Below, piece after piece: positions 57,901 to 64,000 of a stretch of 64,000 nucleotides of DNA. The DNA is from Anisus vortex (Eukaryota > Mollusca > Gastropoda > Planorbidae), in assembly GCA_949126835.1 (NCBI GenBank), contig OX421500.1, positions 15,432,681 to 15,496,680 of the forward strand, in the 5' to 3' direction. Under the pieces are notes generated by a model. That model was not told where the DNA came from and made no database searches. It worked only from the letters and a program-made list of their open reading frames with translations. The translations under genes were made by a program, and so were the position numbers. Each line of letters opens with the position of its first letter. Position 1 is the first letter of the stretch.

Positions 57901-59539
57901 CAAAATATTAAGTTATAAAATATTAGGTATTGACTGTTTGACTTTATAGAAAGTGAAAGTGGTAACATATAAAATATTAGGTATTGACTGTTTGACTTTA
58001 TACAAAGTGAAAGTGGTAACATGAATTTTTTTTGACTTTTGAACAAAATGAAAGTTGTTGGATAAATTGTATTGACTGTAGGAAAATAAAAACTTTGCCA
58101 AATATATTATTTAGACTCTAGGACTATAGAAATGTAGATTGCATTGTATTGATTAAAACAAAATTTGTAGAATAAAAATCTCACTTTCAAAATTCCCTAG
58201 GAAAATTTCAGCTTGAAATTTCCATGTACAGAATGCAAGGACATTAATTGTGAAGGTATTTATTAGTATAATTATTATATAGTTAAATATTATACAAATA
58301 TATATATTAATAATAATTGTAATATTGAAAGTAATTAAAAATATGTTAAGAAAGCATGTGAATAAATTATAAAATATAAAATAAACATTTCAGATTGTGT
58401 TACTGACCACAATGATGACCAGTCAAATGAAAACTACTTTCTGTTAATAGGTAATTTATTGGTAAAGCCATTCTTAATATACATAAATTTAATATATAAT
58501 GTCTATGATAATTTAATGATAACATATTTTTCTGTAAGTTAATAATGTTGATAAAGAGAAGTATGATTCAATTACTTTAAATTAATTGATTTTTGTATTT
58601 TCCTGTACAGGTGACCATGAAAACCAAGTGTCGGAAGGTGGGGAGGCAGATCTCCACAAACACAGGAAGAATTGTAAAAAGAATCCAGGTCATCCAGAGT
58701 TTATACCTATTGAATCATTCAGCTTAGAACATCTACCTGAAGGTCACCAGGACAGTGACATGTATGAATTCATCAAAGCTGCAGCTGACCTGACAGTTAA
58801 ATTAAGTGTCCACATGACCAGTCCAGAAAGACCAGAGTTTTGGCCAAACACAAATATTTCATATTTTTTGTCTGACATGAGAGGAAAGAAAACATTGAGG
58901 ACAGGAAGTGGAAGGGTGTGGAGTGTGTTTAAGTTAAAAGATGAAGATAAACATTGGAAGTATGGTTATACAACATGTCCATGTGATAAATGTAGAACTT
59001 CAGACAAACCCAGCAAAGTTTGGTGGGAGATTGGTGTGAAAACAGCTGCACATGTGGTTGTTGATGAGATTGAGGCAAGCCACACGACCTTGAGATTGTT
59101 TTATGATAGAGAAGATAGTGAAGTAGTTATTCTTAAAGATAAGGTATGTGTTGATAAAGTAGACATTGAGAAAGACGGGTGTTTGATGACCTGTGTGACT
59201 TGTGATGAACATTTGGCAAATAAATTGGAGAAAATGGTGGACCATTTACATGATGTCAGGGAGAAAGTCGAAGACAAATACAGAAAATATCGGGATACTG
59301 ACAAGTTTAGCTTTATAGTGTCACATCCTCATGGATGTAATAAACAGGTCAGTTTAGGTCAATTGAAGGACAGATTACAGGTGGGGAGTCATGAAGATGA
59401 CTATAAGTTGACCTACACAACATGTACATGTCCAGGAAGTAGTGGATCTATTGTACACTGTGTGGTTTATGATGGTTGGTATGGCCTTGTCCATAGTGGA
59501 AGTTTAATGTCTGGACTGAATGTCAGTTCAGTTTGGTGA
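54886..59539 (+). CDS. Paralogue B: multi-exon trypsin-fold protein, function unknown
   Basis: Proposed join: 54886-54961, 58232-58255, 58394-58450 and 58611-59539, giving 362 codons with the stop, all junctions phase 1. This is the direct duplicate of the gene at 2910-11298. The N-terminal tail is nine residues shorter. The domain keeps TGSGRVW, the Cys cluster YTTCPCDKC, TAAHVVVD (putative catalytic His), CVTCDEHLA (candidate Asp), SHPHGCNKQV and PGSSGSIVH (putative nucleophile Ser). The protein ends SGLNVSSVW, one residue shorter than copy A. No stop or frameshift is present in the terminal exon, so both copies look functional. No signal peptide or membrane segment is seen. A protease-like fold is inferred from motif order only; target and pathway are unknown. 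Confidence 0.65.
55020..56660 (-). pseudogene. Degenerate retrotransposon with RNase H domain
   Basis: Minus-strand pieces in order: a domain with SIANVTNFLRELLHRDREAA (56,600-56,450); an RNase H start SDGSATSDDGKRVRYECL (near 56,100-56,045, first catalytic Asp); MEVIRHSIEAI (near 55,965-55,935, candidate Glu); FNDALSVFQAIDGLGTSLER (55,890-55,830, second Asp); EITDFLAKKES (near 55,740-55,705, which corresponds to the NE-x-AD-x-LAK box); and ETVEQLRLDCPATG (near 55,465-55,430). This order is typical of the RNase H and C-terminal region of non-LTR retrotransposons of the I/Jockey-like type. Many stops and frameshifts interrupt it. It sits in intron 1 of paralogue B, opposite to the gene; a truncated allele-like copy is in intron 1 of paralogue A. 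Confidence 0.75.
56661..58231 (+). other. Rest of intron 1 of paralogue B
   Basis: The AT-rich intron includes a stretch near 56,790-56,860 shared with copy A (GGGCAAAGCCAAGTG, ACAAATTACAAGAGC), about four minisatellite units (57,650-57,850) and a 58-bp tandem duplication around 57,911-58,020 (TATTAGGTATTGACTGTTTG). No exon is supported before 58,232. Confidence 0.5.
57650..57850 (+). repeat. 46-bp minisatellite, short array in copy B
   Basis: About four imperfect units share TAGTACATTGCATTTCATTG and TTAACTGTAAAA with the array at 8,930-9,660 of copy A. It marks the ancestral array size or a contraction. Confidence 0.7.
58232..58255 (+). CDS. Paralogue B, 24-nt micro-exon
   Basis: It lies between TACAG and GTATTT, reading CKDINCE in phase 1. 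Length and splice sites are identical to copy A (9,975-9,998); two of seven residues differ (R/K, G/D). Confidence 0.55.
58394..58450 (+). CDS. Paralogue B, 57-nt exon
   Basis: It lies between TTTCAG and GTAATT and reads CVTDHNDDQSNENYFLLI. It is nearly identical to copy A and phase 1 at both ends. Confidence 0.7.
58611..59539 (+). CDS. Paralogue B, terminal exon: trypsin-fold domain
   Basis: The 309-codon terminal exon starts after TGTACAG and ends with TGA. All catalytic-type motifs and the C-x2-C-x-C-x2-C cluster are kept. The first ~90 residues and the segment TTLRLFYDREDSEVVILKDK are almost or fully identical to copy A. The stretch after it (KVCVDKVDIEKDGCLMTC against KVCVHYVNIELDRCDLYC) is rich in replacements, which hints at diversification of a surface loop. 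Confidence 0.8.
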
Positions 59540-59772
59540 AGTCTTATATTGAGTTGAATTACTTGGGTGTCACAATGTAAGCTTAAATAAACAAAATGGA
59601 TGATGTTTGATATCTTTATTTAAAATCATTCTTACTTTATAAATCTGAAATTTATTTATTGCAAGGATAAAAAAACAATTTATAATTTATTTTATTTTTA
59701 TTAATTTATATTTTTACATTGTTATATTTTTTTTGTTGTAAACATGTTAAAACAATGTCTTTTCTATTATTG

Positions 59773-59778
59773 AATAAA
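59773..59778 (+). terminator. Poly(A) signal of paralogue B
   Basis: AATAAA in TTATTGAATAAACTTTATAA, about 235 nt after the stop, matches the copy A context. An earlier AATAAA near 59,586 has no clear equivalent in copy A. Confidence 0.6.
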
Positions 59779-60770
59779 CTTTATAAATTTTTATCGTAAT
59801 ATCTTCTTCTTGTTTACATCTATGATGTCATGTTTATGTTATGAAGCTGTATATTTAGTTTAGATTTATGATAATTGAATAAAAAAAAATATAAACAAAT
59901 GTATCGACATTAGATATTGCGATCTACTACAGACATTGCACTTGAATATATAAAAATCACAGGCAAATTAATTATATTTTAAACTATTTTAAAATTTAAG
60001 AATAAGACCAAATAAAGTAAACAACAATAAACATTTTACAAACTATATATATTTACTTACAATTACAATTACAAAATAAGATGAACAAAATAATAATAAA
60101 AAGTATCATATAAATAAAGACATAATATGATGAGATGTTTCTGGCAAGTTAATCGAAGGGAAATAACAGTGAAAATACTAAAAACAAATCTAAGCTTTAC
60201 TTAGTTACCGTTATTAGATTTTCCTTTTTGTTTTCTAAATCAATTTATATCCATTTGATTAAATATATTAATAAAATTGAACTAACATTAAGTCATTTTA
60301 AATGAAAACATTTTTGTTGTGGTCACCGTTTTATGTATTTTATTAAAGTTTACTCATAATTTCAATTACAATAATATAATAAAGGAAATACATAATTGTA
60401 TTTAAATGTGTGTCGCCTTTGTTGTTTTCTAGTGGTAATTATTTTTGTTATACAAGAAACATTATAAAGCAATGACTTTCTACCACATATCTAATAGTCT
60501 AGTTTTGCCCGTTATCTTAAACTTGGCAAACATTTAAATATATATGAAAAAAAAACTCAACCCCATCAGAGAACATCATAAGTAACATGATCTGCTCCAC
60601 GCCACATGGTGAGCATTGAAATATATGTATATCTTTTTTTGGCAAATAACACACACATTAAATATTTTTGGAGCAACAACCTATACATTACAAGAGCAAT
60701 AGAAATAAAAATACCTACTATATAAACTACAATGTTCCTTAATGCATATATATATAAATTATTAAAGGTG
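59779..60770. other. Downstream flank of block B
   Basis: It matches 11,549-12,600. The minus-strand open frame 60,566-60,901 lies here. Its hydrophobic part (YIVGIFISIALV) has a weak parallel in block A, where the frame is interrupted, so it is not called a gene. Confidence 0.45.
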
Positions 60771-60864
60771 AAAAACATACGACTCCATACACACTTACAA
60801 AAAAAAACATAAAATACATCTTTTAACATAATAGATGAGATTATACATGTCTTAAAAGAGCATC

Positions 60865-60990
60865 CGGGCAAAATAACGACTGTCAAAACAGCGATTGTCA
60901 CTTGAGCGACGTCTAAATCGCGATTGTCTCAAAACAGCGACTGCCAAAACAGCGACTGTCATTTGAGCGACTTACACAATATCGATTGTT
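60865..60990 (+). repeat. Short repeats AAAACAGCGACTGTCA / TTGAGCGAC
   Basis: The motif AAAACAGCGA(C/T)TG(T/C)CA appears about four times, alternating with (A/T)TTGAGCGAC. It lies about 300 bp past the end of the MULE transposase relic and could be its subterminal repeat. The opposite end was not found. Confidence 0.45.
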
Positions 60991-61044
60991 TTAAAACACA
61001 ACAATGTTAGAAATGAATTTTAAAAAAAATAATTTTATTTGGAT

Positions 61045-61258
61045 TAGCTACATAATACATATATGATTTAAAAAAGAAGATTTCAGAAAGACTCCATGAT
61101 TTAAAACGAAGACTTAAAACATAATACATGATTTAAAAAGAAGATTTAAAACAGAATACATGATTTAAAAAGAAGATTTAAAACAGACTACATGATTTAA
61201 AAAAGAAGATTTAAAACATAATATATGATTTAAAAAGAAAATTTAAAACAGAATATAA
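61045..61258 (+). repeat. 32-bp minisatellite (ACATGATTTAAAAAGAAG core)
   Basis: About six or seven units of ATGATTTAAAAAGAAGATTT followed by AAAACAGAATAC lie directly beside the 3' end of the transposase relic. No coding capacity. Confidence 0.8.
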
Positions 61259-61278
61259 AAAGACCAAGGTTAGTCAAA

Positions 61279-62400
61279 TCATGACACGTTTATTTCTAAA
61301 TTTTGAGCAAGGGCTCGAAGGAATTGCAGAAGATTATACTGATCTCTATGTTGTTGTATAGCAGTGATTCTTGTGTTCATTGTCACGTATTTTTTCATTC
61401 GCTGAGTAAGGTATATGCCTTGTAGCAGCTGGGTACGATTTGTTCGTTGAAGGGCTTCCTTCCGTCTTAAAAGCTTCAATAAATCTGAAGATGGAAGGAT
61501 GATGAGTTTCAGCTGATCCCTGAAAAGAATTGTGCCAACTTTCGAGCTGATTTTAGTTCGTGGCAGTCCTGCATCTTGTCGGGCTTTCACACTCCACATA
61601 TTTACAGGAAATAATGGATGTCTTCTGCCTTTACGTCCGTTTCTCCGCCCCACGTAGTTATCTTCGATGTAATTTACAAGAGGCATTACTTCTGGTGGGT
61701 AGTCTGTCACCAGTTCATTAAAGGCATCGCTCACTTCATCCACAGGTAGAACGGCAAGAGCAAGAAGCATTTTCAATGCCGTTCAAACATTTTCCTTTTG
61801 TACATAAATATAACCTTTGTACTCCGTTTTCCTGAATCTTTCTCCAGAGCGATTTTCCCAAGTGAAAGTAACAGCCGTAGATATGCGTTTGAGGAAATGC
61901 TTAAATAAGTGCAGCTTTAGACGCTAATTCATACTCGATCTGTACACTTCTTTGAGCGAATTCAGGTTTCAATGATTTCATTTCAGTCAACATTCGACAT
62001 TATGTGACGTGTTGCTTATTTGGGAGCAAAACAAAAACTCAGGGAAGCACATTGTTCCGTATCAAAGCATGCACAGTGTATACTTGATAGAATAGGTTTG
62101 GTGATACCTTGAATGTGCCATCACACATCCAATGTTCGGAGTCGTGCAAGGTTTGAAAAAACTGATCTGTTTTGAAAATAAGCATCCGATTAACATCTCC
62201 ACGTCTACTGTCATAGAGCAGGAATCTACGCTGGTCTGTTCTTTGTCTCAGTTGATCGGGCTTAATTATATCTGAGAGTAACCCGGATGCAGGGGAGAGC
62301 ATGATGGCCAATGTCTACCCGTACGTCCACTATGTCTTCCATGTAAGTGAGTCCCTAATTTAGAGTTACCTTTCCTTGTTGCACTTTTCTCCACTTATAG
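61279..62400 (-). pseudogene. MULE (Phantom-like) transposase relic
   Basis: On the minus strand, 62,311-62,039 reads a segment with LIFKTDQFFQTLHDSEHWMC, DGTFKVSPNLFYQVYTVHAL, the conserved MULE catalytic-core start (D of DGTF). Past a break, 62,000-61,800 reads CRMLTEMKSLKPEFAQRSVQ and FPQTHIYGCYFHLGKSLWRK (the C-x-FH box of MULE transposases), with a stop between them. The frame 61,776-61,279 reads VDEVSDAFNELVTDYPPEVM and PLFPVNMWSVKARQ. After GLPRTK the family-like sequence (QLESWHNSFQG) moves to another frame, so there is a frameshift near 61,555. Upstream, YMEDIVDVRVDIGHH resembles the end of a FLYWCH zinc finger. At least one stop and two frameshifts make it inactive. Confidence 0.8.
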
Positions 62401-62498
62401 CTAATATAGATTCTTTTAGCATGAGACGTTTCGACATTCTCTTGTGCTGACTTGAAATTTGTTCATGGAATTTCTTACTTCCTTTTTTTTTTTTTGTT

Positions 62499-62700
62499 TT
62501 GTTTGCTCGGTGGCCCAGCAGCAGCGCGTTTGTCTGGCGTACCAGTCCCAGTTTCGAATCCTTGTGAAGGTTAGGATTAGTTGTCGCGTCTCAATGGTGT
62601 ATCTGGGTCACTTCTGTAACCATGGATCTCAGATCTAGTGAAATAAGTAAATCACTGATCCTCTCCCATTAAGAATACACAGTGTCACGCACGCACCCTT
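62499..62700 (+). mobile_element. tRNA-derived SINE
   Basis: The head GCTCGGTGGCCCAGCAGCAG has an A-box-like TGGCCCAGCAG at 62,511-62,521, and the B box GTTTCGAATCC lies at 62,551-62,561, spacing as in a tRNA gene. No cloverleaf with a full acceptor stem is apparent, so it is a SINE rather than a tRNA gene. The body includes CCCATTAAGAATACAC, shared in reverse with the repeat modules at 47.5-48.85 kb. Confidence 0.65.
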
Positions 62701-63117
62701 TATTCGATCTTGTTGTTGTTGCACTAAATATAATCGGGAGTGGATTGAGAGGTGCGACAGTTGTTCTTGAGTTCTAGTTTATTGATGTCTTTGTACATGT
62801 TGAGTATTGCGGAGTATTGTAATATCCTGAGTATTGTATTATCCTGAGTATGGTATTATTCTGAGTTGTATGATTCATTATTCGTTAATTATTAAAAAGT
62901 TTCATTAATTAACCCTCGTTGTTTTTAATGAGTTAATCAAAGTGACAAATACGAGCCAATGCAGTGTGTGTTACATGTTACAACAGGTAGAGCTAACGCA
63001 TCGGGGACAGATCCGAGATTTCATCTCACTGACGAGAGGCCCACGTGACTCGGCGGGGAGGAAGCAATGTGCGCAAAAGCCCCGTCTGGCCAAGCCCAGG
63101 TGCCCGGGGTCTATAGT
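62701..63117. other. Spacer with short GAGTATTGTA repeats and a GC-rich block
   Basis: TTGAGTATTGCGGAGTATTG, TAATATCCTGAGTATTGTAT and similar words repeat near 62,798-62,865. A GC-rich stretch at 62,990-63,117 (GGCCCACGTGACTCGGCGGG) shares GGGGAGGAAGCAATG with module B. No gene is supported. Confidence 0.4.
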
Positions 63118-63692
63118 CTGGATAGATAAATAGATGTTTGATAGATAGACCGATATGTAGATAAAAAGATAGATATACAGACAGACAGATAGACAGATAA
63201 ACAGATAAACAGATAGACATATAGACGGATAGGCTGATAGGCAGATAGACAGATAGACAGATAGACAAATAGACAGATAGATAGACAGATAGATAGACAG
63301 ATAGATAGACAGATAGATAGACAGATAGATAGACAGATAGATAGACAGATAGATAGACAGATAGATAGACAGATAGATAGACAGATAGATAGACAGATAG
63401 ATAGACAGATAGATAGACAGATAGATAGACATATAGATAAATAGACAGACATATAGACAGATAGACATATAGACATACATATAGACAGATAGACAGATAG
63501 ACATATAGACAGTTATATAGACAGATATACAGATATACAGATAGACAGATAGATAGATATATAGACAGATAGACAGATAGATAGACAGATAGACATATAG
63601 ACAGATAGACAGATAGACAGATAGACAGATAGACAGATAGACAGATAGACAGATAGACAGATAGACAGATAGATAGAAATATAGACATACAC
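63118..63692. repeat. GATA/GACA compound microsatellite
   Basis: There are about 575 bp of GATA and GACA tetramers. The central part (63,256-63,430) has a regular 12-bp GATAGATAGACA period and the flanks mostly GATAGACA. Long minus-strand frames of Tyr-Leu-Ser repeats are artefacts of the tetramer. Confidence 0.95.
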
Positions 63693-64000
63693 CTACGGAA
63701 ACACAGACATACTTATCAAAAGAAACCAACAGTATCCCATATAATGTGTAAAATCCCATCTTTGCCTTGAACATAAAAATCGATTTCCGAATTAGTCTAA
63801 GATTTCAAGCAATATGTAGATATATATAGAAAAACTAATAAGCCTAAGGCTATTTATGTATTCTATTTAACTGGGTAGCTTTTTTAATGTCAGTATTTTG
63901 TGGTGTGGATTCTATGTTTTAATATTTGATATACTCAAACATTGGTAAAATAAGACTTGCAATTGACAAAATAACACATTACTTTTAAAACTATTATTAA
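63693..64000. other. AT-rich end of window
   Basis: Nothing was recognised in this last stretch. Confidence 0.4.

Noticed and set aside
59000..59304. Minus-strand open frames opposite the terminal exon of paralogue B
   Set aside because: These are also shadows of the real coding strand.
60566..60901. 111-codon hydrophobic minus-strand frame downstream of paralogue B
   Set aside because: The matching stretch of block A is interrupted by stops and length changes. Only a short hydrophobic segment is shared.
62499..62575. Functional tRNA gene
   Set aside because: A and B boxes are present, but no full cloverleaf with a matching acceptor stem was recognised. The downstream body indicates a SINE.
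62971..63774. Long minus-strand frames of Tyr-Leu-Ser-Ile repeats (up to 267 codons)
   Set aside because: These are artefacts of the GATA/GACA microsatellite; all three frames are open at once.

Overview
The window looks like metazoan nuclear DNA, most probably from a mollusc and perhaps a heterobranch gastropod. It is AT-rich and gene-poor, with intron-split coding sequence, AATAAA poly(A) signals, tRNA-derived SINEs, non-LTR retrotransposon remains, a FLYWCH/MULE-type transposase relic and long tandem arrays. The mollusc assignment is an inference from general character (LINE/SINE tails, many TAGGCCTA palindromes); no species marker was identified.

The main genes are two direct paralogues: copy A (coding exons 2910-11298) and copy B (54886-59539). 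The whole locus is duplicated, with promoter flank, candidate TATA box, first coding exon, a 24-nt exon, a 57-nt exon, a ~930-nt terminal exon, 3' UTR and about 1 kb downstream. Block A spans about 1-12,600 and block B about 49,950-60,770, in the same orientation. The product, about 370 (A) or 361 (B) residues, reads as an acidic N-terminal tail followed by a trypsin/chymotrypsin-fold domain. That domain has a TAAH histidine, a CD-x-x-LA aspartate and a GSSG serine motif, plus a Cys-rich insertion. I do not recognise a named gene.

Between the paralogues, from left to right, lie: a degenerate LINE on the minus strand (13.3-14.35 kb); a 13.6-kb satellite of a 41-bp unit with higher-order structure (14,885-28,456); a MITE family; three tandem ~1.7-kb Helitron-like units (30,570-35,540); a rhodopsin-type GPCR pseudogene ending at that array (35,541-36,58x, minus); a 21-bp minisatellite (39.1-39.7 kb); a 3.3-kb TIR element with target-site duplication (43,051-46,325); a tandem pair of GC-richer repeat modules (47.2-48.95 kb); and a SINE whose 3' tail matches the LINE.

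Block B has been invaded separately by LINE, gag-like and RNase H-bearing retroelement fragments and by minisatellites. Right of block B are a broken MULE/Phantom-like transposase (61.28-62.4 kb, minus), a tRNA-derived SINE and a GATA/GACA microsatellite (63.1-63.7 kb).

Most long open frames in the satellite, CTGG and GATA regions are by-products of repeats. Because the duplicated blocks can be aligned with each other, later insertions can be recognised from the empty site in the other copy.
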